Shown: positions 1 to 9,589, numbered from the stretch's first letter. The stretch: 64,000 nt of DNA from JABDMH01 sp965223215 (GCA_965223215.1 CBDCVZ010000010.1:7068001-7132000); one strand, 5' to 3'. Notes: generated by a model from the letters alone, not told the origin. Made by a program: numbers and translations.

Positions 1-1
1 T

Positions 2-796
2 GCTTCGTTTGCCATTTCTGCCCTTGATATTGCACTCTGGGATATTAGGGGTAAAAAAGCAACGATGCCATTGTGGCAAATGGCCGGTGGTCTGGATCGG
101 ACCTGCAAGGCCTACTGTGGTGGCATAGATCTGAACTTTCCTTTACCAAAGTTATTGGAGAATATTCAGAACTATTTAGATTGTGGATTTAATGCGGTTA
201 AGATCAAAGTAGGGAGAGCAAATCTCAGCGAAGACGTGGAAAGGATTGAAGCGGTTAGGAAGCTCATTGGGGAGGAGATAACCTTCATGGTAGATGCGAA
301 TTACTCCCTGAATATTGAGCAAGCCATTGAACTGGCAAATGCATTTAAGAAATATGATATTTTTTGGTTTGAAGAACCGATTATTCCCGACAATTATGCT
401 GGATATGCGGAGATTTCACTAGCCACAGGTGTTCCATTAGCAATGGGTGAAAATCTTCACACCATCCATGAATTTGAACATGCCTTTGAGCAGTCAAAAC
501 TTTCATTCATTCAACCAGATGCTTCTAATTGCGGAGGGATCAGTGGTTGGCTCCGCGTGGCGGCATTGTCACAAAAGTATGGTGTGCCAATTTGCTCACA
601 CGGCATGCAGGAATTACACGTTAGTCTTGTATCAGCTCAGTCAAATGCAGGTTGGGTGGAAGTGCATAGTTTTCCTATTGATGAATATACGACGAGGCCC
701 CTGCCATTGGAAAACCATCGAGCAGTGGCTTCGAACGATCCAGGGGTAGGAGTCACCTTCGATTGGGAGAAATTAGATCCATTCTTAATCACTTAG
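2..796 (+). CDS. Enolase-superfamily (mandelate racemase/muconate lactonizing) enzyme, 5' end outside window
   Basis: The frame is open from base 2, upstream of the first ATG at 65, and the first residues (ALDIALWDIRGK) are typical of the superfamily, so the gene begins before the window. Visible motifs: K-I-K (VKIKVG), the metal ligands Asp in VDANYS, Glu in FEEP and Glu in MGEN, then QPDASNCGG and SHGMQELH with the Asp/His pair of the mandelate racemase subgroup. Such enzymes dehydrate or cycloisomerise acid sugars. Because a GH117 gene follows, the most specific reading is 3,6-anhydro-L-galactonate cycloisomerase, a known enolase-superfamily step in agar catabolism. That specificity is inference; galactonate-type dehydratase is the main alternative. 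The family call is secure. Confidence 0.85.
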   Translation, partial: ASFAISALDIALWDIRGKKATMPLWQMAGGLDRTCKAYCGGIDLNFPLPKLLENIQNYLDCGFNAVKIKVGRANLSEDVERIEAVRKLIGEEITFMVDANYSLNIEQAIELANAFKKYDIFWFEEPIIPDNYAGYAEISLATGVPLAMGENLHTIHEFEHAFEQSKLSFIQPDASNCGGISGWLRVAALSQKYGVPICSHGMQELHVSLVSAQSNAGWVEVHSFPIDEYTTRPLPLENHRAVASNDPGVGVTFDWEKLDPFLIT

Positions 797-1191
797 CCGA
801 CACTTGTTTGCCAGTACAAAAATTTGATATTGCCTAGGTCTTTGGGTGTGTCTGGCTTGGGTAGGTGATCTAGGTTGCGTGAGTGACTTTTTATAGAGCG
901 AAAATGAATATCCATGTCAGCCAATTTCAAGCCTTCTTAGCTCCAGCAGTAGCTTTAGCCTATGTTGAAAATTAGTGTTATCTCAAAGATTGACCAAGAA
1001 TCCACGGCGAAAGATATTGCCAATATGGATAAAATGAAGAATAAGATGGGTGTATTACCAATGGAAACCAGCGTCATTGCACTTCCATATCTATTTCGTC
1101 GGATCAGACATTTTGAGAGGCCAAGACGTGCCAATGAAACGGAGTTTCCTAAAAACAATTAGTTTCATCAATTAATGAAAATTATTTAATA
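797..1191. other. Intergenic region without a recognised gene
   Basis: This roughly 400-base gap separates the enolase-superfamily gene from the GH117 gene. It holds a 66-codon plus-strand reading frame (962-1162) ending in a basic stretch; I recognise no domain or signal peptide and a minus-strand frame of equal length overlaps it. It could be a decayed gene or chance. No clear terminator hairpin was found after the stop at 796. Confidence 0.4.
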
Positions 1192-2418
1192 ATGATTTCG
1201 ATTTGGCATTCCCATCTTGTCCCTGTTGGAGGACTATTTTTTTTGATTTCATGGATTAGTTGCACGGTTCCGGTAGAGCAAGTGCATGAAGGTGATTCCT
1301 TTGCAGTCAGCGATGAAGAGATGGATTTTCTAGGCATCACTAATAGAGACTCTCTGAGTGCCGCCTCCAAAAGGGCGTTAGCCTGGCCAAAAATAGGAAA
1401 TGAGTGGTTTTGCGAATTTACGGTGTCAGATCTCAAGGGCGATCTAGCGTATGAAGAGGGCGTGGTCCGGAGGGATCCGAGCGCAATCATTAAAGTAGAT
1501 GAAAGATATTTTGTGTGGTATTCCAAAAGTACTGGAACGACAGACGGATTCGGGGGTGATATTGAAAATGATAAAGTATTTCCTTGGGATCGATGTGATT
1601 TATGGTATGCTACCTCCGCTGATGGTTGGACCTGGAAGGAAGAGGGCATGGCGGTGCCACGAGGACCGCAAGGTGCCTATGATGATCGCTCGGTATTCAC
1701 GACGGAGATTTTGGCGCACGACGGAAAATATTATTTGACCTATCAGACCGTAAAATCACCGTATGTAGTGCGGGTTAAAAATCAAATTGGCCTTGCCTGG
1801 GCAGATTCACCCCATGGTCCCTGGACGAAAAGTAAAGAACCCATCTTAAGTCCAGCTGACAATGGGATTTGGAAAGGCACCGAAGACAATCGCTTTGAGG
1901 TGATAAAGAAAGGTGATTTTGATAGTCATAAAGTGCATGATCCTTGCCTCGTATTTTTCAGAAATAAGTTTTACCTCTACTACAAGGGTGAGCAAATGGG
2001 GGAAGAAATCACCTTTGGTGGCCGACAAATAAGACATGGTGTGGCCATCGCAGATAATCCCCTGGGTCCCTATGTAAAATCACCTTATAATCCAATTTCA
2101 AATAGCGGCCACGAGATTTGTGTTTGGCATTACCAGGGTGGAATATCTTCCCTAATCACGACGGATGGTCCAGAAAAAAACACCATCCAGTGGGCACCCG
2201 ATGGTATCAATTTCGAAATAAGATCCGTGATCAAAGCCCCACCACACGCGATTGGTTTGAATCGTTCTCTTGATACCGAGAAGTCGCCCTTGTCCGCACT
2301 TGAATGGGGATTAACCCATCAGTATGTGAATCGACATGACCAATACATCAGACGTTTTGAAGGTAGGCGCAAGATCCACTCTGCCGCAGTAGGTGAGGCA
2401 GGAAGAAAATCCAAGTGA
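1192..2418 (+). CDS. GH117 family glycoside hydrolase (3,6-anhydro-L-galactosidase type)
   Basis: The 408-residue product has a hydrophobic N-terminus ending in a possible lipobox Cys (residue 24). The SxAxxR motif at 56-61, followed by WPKIGNEWF, is the N-terminal dimerisation signature of GH117. A five-bladed-propeller body follows, with the expected acidic sites: Asp95 in RRDPS, Asp250 in VHDP and His307-Glu308 in NSGHE. GH117 enzymes release 3,6-anhydro-L-galactose from the non-reducing end of agar oligosaccharides in the periplasm. Length is normal for the family, so the gene looks intact. Two of the three GH117 relics in this window share its N- or C-terminal blocks. Family assignment is strong; the exact clade and substrate cannot be read from sequence alone. 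Confidence 0.85.
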   Translation: MISIWHSHLVPVGGLFFLISWISCTVPVEQVHEGDSFAVSDEEMDFLGITNRDSLSAASKRALAWPKIGNEWFCEFTVSDLKGDLAYEEGVVRRDPSAIIKVDERYFVWYSKSTGTTDGFGGDIENDKVFPWDRCDLWYATSADGWTWKEEGMAVPRGPQGAYDDRSVFTTEILAHDGKYYLTYQTVKSPYVVRVKNQIGLAWADSPHGPWTKSKEPILSPADNGIWKGTEDNRFEVIKKGDFDSHKVHDPCLVFFRNKFYLYYKGEQMGEEITFGGRQIRHGVAIADNPLGPYVKSPYNPISNSGHEICVWHYQGGISSLITTDGPEKNTIQWAPDGINFEIRSVIKAPPHAIGLNRSLDTEKSPLSALEWGLTHQYVNRHDQYIRRFEGRRKIHSAAVGEAGRKSK

Positions 2419-2634
2419 GGCATATCTTTGGACGTTGTGTCCACCATATCTTTCACCTCAAGTATGTTGTTCCAACCCATACATATGAGGTGTCTGATAA
2501 ACTTTCAGATTTTCACCAAGTTTATCTGAGCGACTGCAAAAATGTGCTATGCACCTTGTTCAGTTTCAATCTAGTTCTACACCCCAGTGCTTACAACCAA
2601 ATATCTATCTTCCAGCAAATAAATTAGATTTTCT

Positions 2635-2862
2635 GTGAAAATAGATCCAACCGATCTGGACCGTCTGGGAATAACAGACCCCGATCATCTCAGTGCCGCT
2701 ACCATACGTGCCCTTCAATGGCCCAAAATCGGAAATGAACCCTTTGGGGCTTTGAAATGGGGACTTACCCATCAATATATGAATGATGATTATCAGTACA
2801 TCAGAAGGTTTCACGGATACCAAGTAACGACACATGTGGCCAAGGGAGAAGCGCAGCGGTGA
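2635..2862 (+). pseudogene. Collapsed GH117 paralogue: N-terminal motif joined directly to C-terminal tail
   Basis: This 75-codon frame (GTG at 2635) contains two blocks matching the adjacent intact GH117. LGITDPDHLSAATIRALQWP followed by KIGNE corresponds to its residues 47-71, and LKWGLTHQYMN with YIRRFHG corresponds to its last ~45 residues. The roughly 300 residues of propeller between them are absent, yet the join is in frame. No catalytic residue remains. It lies 216 bases downstream of the intact copy, in the same orientation, which suggests tandem duplication followed by internal deletion. No signal peptide is present. A functional microprotein that only dimerises with the intact enzyme is possible but speculative. 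Confidence 0.8.
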
Positions 2863-3005
2863 GCTTTTATGATCAAACGATCAAAAAAAGAGGGGCATCT
2901 TTTATGCGGGACCTTTTCTGACCAGTGGTGACGGATTAAAGATCTGTATGTAGTTGGAAGTAAATATAAATAGGATACTGAACTATCATAATTGTCCTTA
3001 CCCAA

Positions 3006-3878
3006 TTAGTTTTGCAGCACAGACCTGATGAATTTATTATTTGCGACGTAGCTGTCAAAAACATCGGCATTCTCCGGAACGGCACCTTCTATATGTACCC
3101 AACCGCGGTAGCCAATATCATCCATGGCTGATCGGACTTTTTGGAAATCAATCTTACCCTGTCCCAGTAGATGCCCATTTTCCTTGGCGTGAAATTCACA
3201 TATGTTTTCCCCACCAAGCCATCGGATTTCCTCGTAGATGTCATATCCCATTTTATTTGAATTGGCCACATCGTAGTAGACTTTCACATTTGGTGAGCCC
3301 ACTTCATTGATGATGTCCATATGCTCTTTGGCACTTAGCCATGACTCAATGCCCAGTATAATCTGATGGTCCTCTGCTTTTGGTGCTACTTTTTTAAGCC
3401 GCCGAATGGTCTCTTGCATACCTGCCTCATCATCTTTTAGGTCGCCTTTTCCAAAGAAAGCCAACAAAACCACCTTACATTCCAGGGCGGTGGCTACCTC
3501 AATGCTGTCGGCCACCCAAGTTTCGGCTCTGCGATCTGATTTGTAAGGTATTCTATTTAATTCTCCAATGGCGATACTACCCAAAGAAACGCCATGGTTT
3601 TTACAGGCTTCCAGATATTTTTGCTGAACTTTTACTTGTCGCAGGTGCATATCATTATCCACGGTGCCCAGACTCACCTGGATTCCGTCAAGCCCGATTT
3701 TCTTGGCAACTTCGATGGCCTCCACTTTTGCCATTTGATTAATCGACCAATCACATGCACCGATCTTAAAACGATTCGCATGATTCGTCGAAAATGCTCT
3801 ATCTAGCCCCAAGTATCCTAGACCAACCATGGTCATGGTGGATTTTAGGATTTTTCTACGTGTGATTTTTCGTTTCAT
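3006..3878 (-). CDS. Secreted sugar-phosphate isomerase/epimerase-like TIM barrel protein
   Basis: A 290-residue protein beginning with a basic, Tat-like leader (TRRKILKS then a hydrophobic stretch), followed by a xylose-isomerase-like TIM barrel: GACDWSI, DGIQVSLG, a helix-rich middle with GIESW, YYDVANSN, and CEFHAKENG near the C-terminus. These Glu/Asp/His positions are those that bind the divalent metal in the family. Members isomerise or epimerise sugars and related compounds; the substrate is not predictable. It follows the cytochrome c-type dehydrogenase gene by 18 bases on the same strand, so the two are probably co-transcribed and may handle the same oxidised sugar. Confidence 0.8.
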   Translation of the reverse strand: MKRKITRRKILKSTMTMVGLGYLGLDRAFSTNHANRFKIGACDWSINQMAKVEAIEVAKKIGLDGIQVSLGTVDNDMHLRQVKVQQKYLEACKNHGVSLGSIAIGELNRIPYKSDRRAETWVADSIEVATALECKVVLLAFFGKGDLKDDEAGMQETIRRLKKVAPKAEDHQIILGIESWLSAKEHMDIINEVGSPNVKVYYDVANSNKMGYDIYEEIRWLGGENICEFHAKENGHLLGQGKIDFQKVRSAMDDIGYRGWVHIEGAVPENADVFDSYVANNKFIRSVLQN

Positions 3879-3896
3879 CTTAAGTTCGAATTTAGA

Positions 3897-6821
3897 TCAT
3901 TCCCAGCTAGAGATTGGGATTAGTAGGGTTTTCAAAAAGGCATAGAGATCGGCTAAATCTTGATTGGTTAGACCCAGTGCTGTAGGGGTAGGCATGATAC
4001 CTGTATTTATTTCCTCACGGCTTGCAATATCATTGGAGTCAATGACGATCTGTTTTCCCGCCATGTCCTTGATCGTTGTCGTTTCACCTTCAGACTGCAA
4101 AAACCCATAAAAGGCTTGACCACTCTTTGTCTTTATCATAATGGGTTCATAACCAAAGACAATGGATGCACTGGGATTAATGACTGCTTCCAGCATTTCT
4201 GTCGGGCCAAATTTATTGCCGATGGAGGTTAGGTCTGGTCCAAGATCTGAACCTTTAGATCCAATTTTATGGCAGGTCATACATTTGGTGGAGAATATCT
4301 TTTCACCGGATTCTTCATTACTAGCAAGTTGAAGTACTTGACTAACCAGGATTCGCTCAGTTTTTGAGCTTGCAAAATAGGCTGCTGCTAAGGTTCGAAT
4401 CTCTATTTCCGGATTGCTAAAAATTGCATCGGAAACACCATCTAAGATTTCTTGGGGTAGATTGTTTTCAGCGGCCAGGTTGATAAGCAAGCGACCACCA
4501 ATCAATGTGACGGCCATGGATTTGCCAGCTGCTATCCTGCTCGCTGTGGGCATACTTTCATCTAAGAGGGTTTTTTGCAGGGTGACAATTTCTGTGGGGA
4601 TTTCAAAGGATTCCCCGTCTTCTCTGGTCCAATTCCAGAGGGAATGCCAATCATTATTTTTCCTAAAATCCAACCACCATCTTGCCAATTCCTTTTGTGG
4701 CTCATTTTGCTGAGATTGGCTTATTTGAACCATGGCAGCGACCGCTTCTCTTTCATCAATGAATGCCAAGGCGTCGATCGCTTTTGATTTTGCAAGGTCA
4801 GGCAGGTTGGGAGCCAATGCCCTTTCGCGTAAGTCGGTGATGGCTGATTTGGGATGGATTCTCCAGACCAATGAGGCAAAACGATCTGACCAGCCTGCCG
4901 GATTATCGGGTTGATCCTGCCGCAATGTTTCATAGGCAACCTCCTCTTTTCCTTCCAAGGCCATTCCTAGAGCCTCCAGATACCAACGATCTTTACCATC
5001 ATAGCCTTCGTACAACTTCCTAATTATGGAGAAGCTCTGTTTCCAGGGAACATCTCTCATGGAGATGGCTACCTCACGGCGAACTTCCACCGCTGGGTCT
5101 GAACAAGCGATGCCTGCATATTTTAGAAGATTTGACTTTTCGTCTTTTAAGGCACGAAAGGCTACCACTCGCAATCTCGGATCCGGGTTTTTCTTTAAGA
5201 CACGTTCGACTAGATTTCTTCCCCGGCTACTCAGCTTCGAGAGCAACCAAATCGCTCGTGCTTGATGGTAAGGATTGTTTGCTTCCAGGATCTTACGGAC
5301 ATCTTTGAGCACCGCATCTCCCTGATCACATAGTTTTTCGAATCCCAGTGCACGCACATTGATCGCTGGATTCAATAGGGCGGCAATTTGGCCTTCGGTG
5401 GTCGATAGATCGATGGTGGGCTTAGTCAGAGGCACAGCCTTCGGTGCTATACGATAGATCCTTCCATACCCTTGACGATCCATCATTTGATGTCCACCAA
5501 CCACAGGATCATACCAATCAGCAATATATAAGGATCCATCGGTTCCCACTGCTACATCGCTTGGACGAAACCACTTGCGTTGGTCCTCATCGATATCGTT
5601 CCAGACATATCCTTCGGTTGATTCTTCGGTAGATGCAATTAAGTCTATTCTATCTAATGCAAATCCAGCTCCCTTCTTTGCCGGGTGATAGGCGAAGACT
5701 ACATTGCGACCGGCATCCACACTTAACAACATTCCGCGATATTGAGGTCCAAAAGCATCCCCTTCATACACAACGACGCCCGTTGGCGAACCGGCACCCG
5801 TATTGTCGCCGGCAGGCATAACTCCCGGGTCTTCCTGATGCCAATGTGCTGTAAAATTATCTTGACCTGGTCTGCGATCAGCTTGCCAGGTGCGTTTTCC
5901 ATCGGCACTAAAATATCCCGCGTTTCCACCTTCCATCACCCAGGTAACTCTGCAGGTCTCAACTTGGTCGTCATTGTCATTTTGCCACAGATTTCCATAG
6001 GAGTCAATGGCGATTTCATAAGCGTTCCGAAAATTGTGTCCCAAGACTTCTAAACCTGTTCCGTCGTTTGCGATCCGCAGCGCCAGCCCGCCAACCCACA
6101 TCCGACCGTCATCGCTGATTTGCGCTGGTTCATTCTCTTTATTGTAGGGGGTGCCACCCGTATAAACACTCCCTGAACGCAAATGCCAGCCAGCTCTATC
6201 TACCACCCGGTGAGGCCCGGCATTACCGGTATTGAAATACCACATACCGTCGGGTCCCACTACCAGTGAATGCAAACTGTGATCGTGATCAAAACCGCCA
6301 AATCCGGTCAGGAAAGCCTCCCTTTTATCGGGTCGGTCATCTCCATCTATATCCGTGTACTTAAACAAAGTTGGTGCACACGATACCAGAACCCTCTTTC
6401 CAATCACGGAAATGCCCAAAGGAGCCACCAATGCCGAGTCTTGTACGAATACCTTGGAAGAATCACAATAACCGTCGCCATCAGTATCATCAAGAATCAC
6501 TACCCGATCTCCACCTGCGAAATGAAGACGGTCTTTCGGGTCATTATTGAAATCTCTATAATTGACCGCCTCCGTAACCCAAATCCTGCCCTTGGCATCG
6601 ACGTCGATGTTGGTCGGATTAAAGAAATGGGGTGATTCTGCCCAAAGCGTTACTTCCCATTCCTCCGGGACCACCAAACCGTTGTGTACCCTTGCATTTA
6701 ATTCAAGCGCCGGTGTCTGATAATTGGTGTCTCTAGTATCTGTACAGCCACTCATTAATGCCAGCTCGGTTAAAAGCATGAGCGCTGTGAAAATGTGTAG
6801 CAATACCTTTCTAACCTGCAT
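3897..6821 (-). CDS. Large lipoprotein dehydrogenase: NHL-type propeller, HEAT repeats and C-terminal cytochrome c
   Basis: A 974-residue protein with a lipoprotein signal (lipobox LMSGC, Cys26). Residues ~45-450 form a beta-propeller of the 'membrane-bound dehydrogenase' type known from Planctomycetes and Verrucomicrobia (repeated DxDGDxxxD-like calcium loops). Residues ~480-810 are HEAT-like helical repeats, and the last ~130 residues carry a heme c site CMTCHK near residue 847 with a likely distal Met in GIMPTP. It probably oxidises a sugar or alcohol in the periplasm and passes electrons through its own heme. The substrate is unknown. It is first in a pair with the TIM-barrel gene downstream. 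Confidence 0.85.
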   Translation of the reverse strand: MQVRKVLLHIFTALMLLTELALMSGCTDTRDTNYQTPALELNARVHNGLVVPEEWEVTLWAESPHFFNPTNIDVDAKGRIWVTEAVNYRDFNNDPKDRLHFAGGDRVVILDDTDGDGYCDSSKVFVQDSALVAPLGISVIGKRVLVSCAPTLFKYTDIDGDDRPDKREAFLTGFGGFDHDHSLHSLVVGPDGMWYFNTGNAGPHRVVDRAGWHLRSGSVYTGGTPYNKENEPAQISDDGRMWVGGLALRIANDGTGLEVLGHNFRNAYEIAIDSYGNLWQNDNDDQVETCRVTWVMEGGNAGYFSADGKRTWQADRRPGQDNFTAHWHQEDPGVMPAGDNTGAGSPTGVVVYEGDAFGPQYRGMLLSVDAGRNVVFAYHPAKKGAGFALDRIDLIASTEESTEGYVWNDIDEDQRKWFRPSDVAVGTDGSLYIADWYDPVVGGHQMMDRQGYGRIYRIAPKAVPLTKPTIDLSTTEGQIAALLNPAINVRALGFEKLCDQGDAVLKDVRKILEANNPYHQARAIWLLSKLSSRGRNLVERVLKKNPDPRLRVVAFRALKDEKSNLLKYAGIACSDPAVEVRREVAISMRDVPWKQSFSIIRKLYEGYDGKDRWYLEALGMALEGKEEVAYETLRQDQPDNPAGWSDRFASLVWRIHPKSAITDLRERALAPNLPDLAKSKAIDALAFIDEREAVAAMVQISQSQQNEPQKELARWWLDFRKNNDWHSLWNWTREDGESFEIPTEIVTLQKTLLDESMPTASRIAAGKSMAVTLIGGRLLINLAAENNLPQEILDGVSDAIFSNPEIEIRTLAAAYFASSKTERILVSQVLQLASNEESGEKIFSTKCMTCHKIGSKGSDLGPDLTSIGNKFGPTEMLEAVINPSASIVFGYEPIMIKTKSGQAFYGFLQSEGETTTIKDMAGKQIVIDSNDIASREEINTGIMPTPTALGLTNQDLADLYAFLKTLLIPISSWE

Positions 6822-6876
6822 GTTTCTTAAACATTGTTTCGGAGACTTGTAACGGGAGTGGATCTGGTGGACGTTA

Positions 6877-7056
6877 ATGAAAAATAGTAAAAAAGCTCGT
6901 ATCTCCTATGAAGATCACGGGCCCAATCATTTCTCTAATTACTTGCGGCCAGCATTTCGGGATGATTATGCCACCGACATTGTCAAAACCATGAGAAAAA
7001 AAATGATCCGGATTCAATTTGCTAAGGCTCATTTATGGCAGCCTTTTGTTTTCTGA
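6877..7056 (+). pseudogene. Possible gene fragment, unrecognised
   Basis: A 59-codon plus-strand frame lies in the gap between two minus-strand genes and runs 35 bases into the 3' end of the amidohydrolase. The segment reading DHGPNHFSNYLRPAFRDDYA then MRKKMIRIQF has the composition of real protein rather than a random frame, but I cannot place it in a family. It has no signal peptide. It fits the pattern of leftover gene pieces seen elsewhere in the window. Low confidence. Confidence 0.25.
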
Positions 7057-8623
7057 CCATTTCTTTGACATCTGTCAGTAGTTTTTTGGCGTCGTAAATG
7101 ATGCCGTCTTTAATGGTGTATTTTACACCACCCACTTTTTCTAATTTCCCGGTCTCATCATTTAATCGGAGAAAACCCGTACCATAAAGTACTTTCAAAT
7201 TTTCAATGGGGTTTTCTTCTACAATCACGATGTCTGCAAGAAGGCCCGGTCGCAATACACCAAATTCAATCGGTTTGCCTTTTGGTTCAAAGATGGCTTC
7301 TGCGGCGTGTTTAGTCGCACCACGAATGACTTCCAGAGGATGAAAACCAGCCTCCTGCAGAAGTTCCATTTCCTCGATGTAGCCAAAACCCCAGAGGTTA
7401 TATATAAAGGATGCATCATCACTTACCGTGACCCTCCCCCCCTTATTTTTATAATCATTTAAGAATGACATCCAAACCCGATAAAAATTTTTCCAAGCCA
7501 CCTCATCCCAGGTCGTCCAATTAAAAAAGTAAGACCCATGGGAGGTTCGGCTTGGATAATAAAATTGATGCAAGGAGGGTAGGGTATATTCATCGTGCCA
7601 AACGGCGTTTCGCTCTCGCATTACATCTCTTCCAGCCAGGTATGCCGTCATGGTCGGATCAATGATGAAATCCAACGCTAGGAATTCTTCAATCAGTTCA
7701 TTCCACTCTGGAGATCCTCGATCGTGAATTCTATTCCAATTATAAGCGACTTGACTAAAGCGATCTTGCTCGTCGTTGTAATTAAAATCTGCAGGCCAGT
7801 GCTGAATGTCTTCATCCTTGTAGAGGGCTTCAAAAAGGCCATAATAATGGGTCATATTATCTAACCCCATCCGAGCTAGATCCAAGGCATTGGTTTCACC
7901 TACCATGGTCTGGGCAATATGAGCCACTGAACCCATCTGGTGTTTATGCGCTTCATCGATGGCAGCCTGTAACGTAGCGGGGTCATGACTAAAAAATTTG
8001 AGACCCTCGACGCCCTTTTGCGCCGCCCAACGTACCCATTCACGGGCCTTTTCTGGTGTATAAACTACTCCACCATCCCAGTCTTCACCAGATCCCAAAG
8101 TATGATAGGCCACGATGCGAGGGGCAACAATTTCATTCTTGCTGCTTCGGGCTTTTTCTCGCTGTGTCCAATCGACATTGGCAGCTGGTACACCGCGTAT
8201 GGTAGTCACACCATGGCCCATCCACAGTTTGTACGGATAAGTTGCATTCGGAGATTTTCGCGCACCGCCCACGTGGGCATGAAGGTTGATAAAACCAGGC
8301 ATGGCATAATGTCCGTGTGCATCAATCTCTCTTGTTGCCCCATCAGGTCTACCTTTGTCATCGATTGGAATTTCTGGTACGCCAACACTTGCAATCTGTA
8401 CTATTTTATTTCCCTCGATCACAATATCCATGGGTCCCCGAGGCGGTGCTCCAGTCCCGTCAATTACCGTCACACCTCTGATAATCAGTCTTTCAAAAGG
8501 TCCTTCCCCTTCATTTTCATTCCGATCCGGGGCGGGATTTAAGGTGGGACTTGTTTGTGCCAGTAGTAACGCAACGGTGAGGGTATATACTACGGTTGCC
8601 ACGGTTTTTAGTAAAGACACCAT
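7022..8623 (-). CDS. Secreted metal-dependent amidohydrolase
   Basis: The best start is the ATG at 8623, which gives a Sec signal peptide ending around LLLAQTSP; a longer in-frame start at 8692 would bury it. The amidohydrolase fold shows the HxH metal motif (NLHAHVG), a Lys in GLKFF that may be the bridging lysine, His in SVAHIA and DNMTHYYG, and a late Asp in TVSDDAS. The C-terminal ADIVIVEENPI is the usual second beta-sandwich strand. These enzymes hydrolyse cyclic amides, peptides or lactone-like bonds; the substrate is unknown. It lies 290 bases downstream of the P450 cassette on the same strand, so it may or may not belong to that operon. Confidence 0.8.
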   Translation of the reverse strand: MVSLLKTVATVVYTLTVALLLAQTSPTLNPAPDRNENEGEGPFERLIIRGVTVIDGTGAPPRGPMDIVIEGNKIVQIASVGVPEIPIDDKGRPDGATREIDAHGHYAMPGFINLHAHVGGARKSPNATYPYKLWMGHGVTTIRGVPAANVDWTQREKARSSKNEIVAPRIVAYHTLGSGEDWDGGVVYTPEKAREWVRWAAQKGVEGLKFFSHDPATLQAAIDEAHKHQMGSVAHIAQTMVGETNALDLARMGLDNMTHYYGLFEALYKDEDIQHWPADFNYNDEQDRFSQVAYNWNRIHDRGSPEWNELIEEFLALDFIIDPTMTAYLAGRDVMRERNAVWHDEYTLPSLHQFYYPSRTSHGSYFFNWTTWDEVAWKNFYRVWMSFLNDYKNKGGRVTVSDDASFIYNLWGFGYIEEMELLQEAGFHPLEVIRGATKHAAEAIFEPKGKPIEFGVLRPGLLADIVIVEENPIENLKVLYGTGFLRLNDETGKLEKVGGVKYTIKDGIIYDAKKLLTDVKEMVRKQKAAINEP

Positions 8624-8914
8624 AATGTTAGCTTTTAGGGAAATTAGTAAAAAAGCGTGGTAACCAATTTGAATTAGATTGCCAATACCCAAGTTAGATT
8701 AGCCGTGATTCTTGCATTTCCTGAGATGTTCGTCAGATAGCGCTCAAACTGAATACACTCAGAGGCTGGTGCGGGATTTGAATGACACCCTTTCGACCTC
8801 CATATGGTCATGCCCAGCTAAACGGCTCCTGAGACACCATACCATTATCTAACACAGCACGATTTTCTTGGATCAAATAAATCTGTGTTGTTAAATTTTA
8901 TTTCAACAATATTC

Positions 8915-9589
8915 TTAGATCATTGCATCGAAGAATTGAAAGGTCCTGGCCACGTGTTCTTTCCAGTACGACCAATCGTGACCACCAGGGAATTCTTCGT
9001 AAAGATGGGTAATATTTAAATCCGACAATTCTTGATGCAGCTTGCGATTTGGTCCAATTAATTCGTCATCCACACCGCAGTCAAAACGCAACGCGGGTAG
9101 TTTATGCCGATTGTTCTCCATGGCTCGCAGTACGTCCACCCACTCACCCTTATTTTGATATTCTTCGATCGGTTCCTCGACAAAAAGACGCATTTGATCT
9201 AGGCAAGTAATGGCACTGTGACTCGAGATGGCACTAAATTTCTCCGGGTATCTTGCACCTAGCATCAAAGCGCCATAGCCCCCCATGGACAAACCACCAA
9301 TGCACGACTTGGAAGAATCGGTGGCCTGGCTGATGTTTTCTTTGATGGCAAGTGGCACATCGCTGACCACCCAATGGTCAAAGGCCTTCTCGTGATGGGC
9401 AAGATATCCGGATCCATCTCCCCACAGGCCATCCGATGGCATCGCGACAATGGCTGGCTTGATGATACCCGACGCCATCAGTTTCTGCGCCGTCAGGTGA
9501 GCACCACCTTTCAAGGCCCACGCCCAGGCACTGCCATAAACACCATGCAATAAAATATAGATAGGCAAATCTCTGATGTCGGCATCCAC
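8915..9589 (-). CDS. Esterase D-family alpha/beta hydrolase, N-terminus lacking a normal start codon
   Basis: The family is the putative esterase/S-formylglutathione hydrolase group: nucleophile elbow GLSMGGYGAL, Asp in DCGVDDE and His in PGGHDW. The only normal in-frame start is GTG at 9589, but the frame continues upstream to at least 9740 without a stop. Translation of that stretch gives family-like residues (FRTIELSDPNYESNGLRF, then LTVKTINLQGRGD). No ATG, GTG or TTG lies in frame there; ATA or ATC codons near 9712-9722 sit where a start is expected. Either a rare start is used or the start codon has mutated. Position after the P450, ferredoxin, reductase and alcohol dehydrogenase genes suggests a role in formaldehyde or formyl-thiol clearance. 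Confidence 0.75.
   Translation of the reverse strand: MDADIRDLPIYILLHGVYGSAWAWALKGGAHLTAQKLMASGIIKPAIVAMPSDGLWGDGSGYLAHHEKAFDHWVVSDVPLAIKENISQATDSSKSCIGGLSMGGYGALMLGARYPEKFSAISSHSAITCLDQMRLFVEEPIEEYQNKGEWVDVLRAMENNRHKLPALRFDCGVDDELIGPNRKLHQELSDLNITHLYEEFPGGHDWSYWKEHVARTFQFFDAMI

Noticed and set aside
962..1162. 66-codon frame between the enolase-superfamily and GH117 genes
   Set aside because: No motif, signal or coherent composition; an overlapping antisense frame of equal length exists.
8740..8800. tRNA-like segment near the amidohydrolase start (GATTTGAATGACACCC)
   Set aside because: No cloverleaf could be drawn; the acceptor and anticodon stems are absent.
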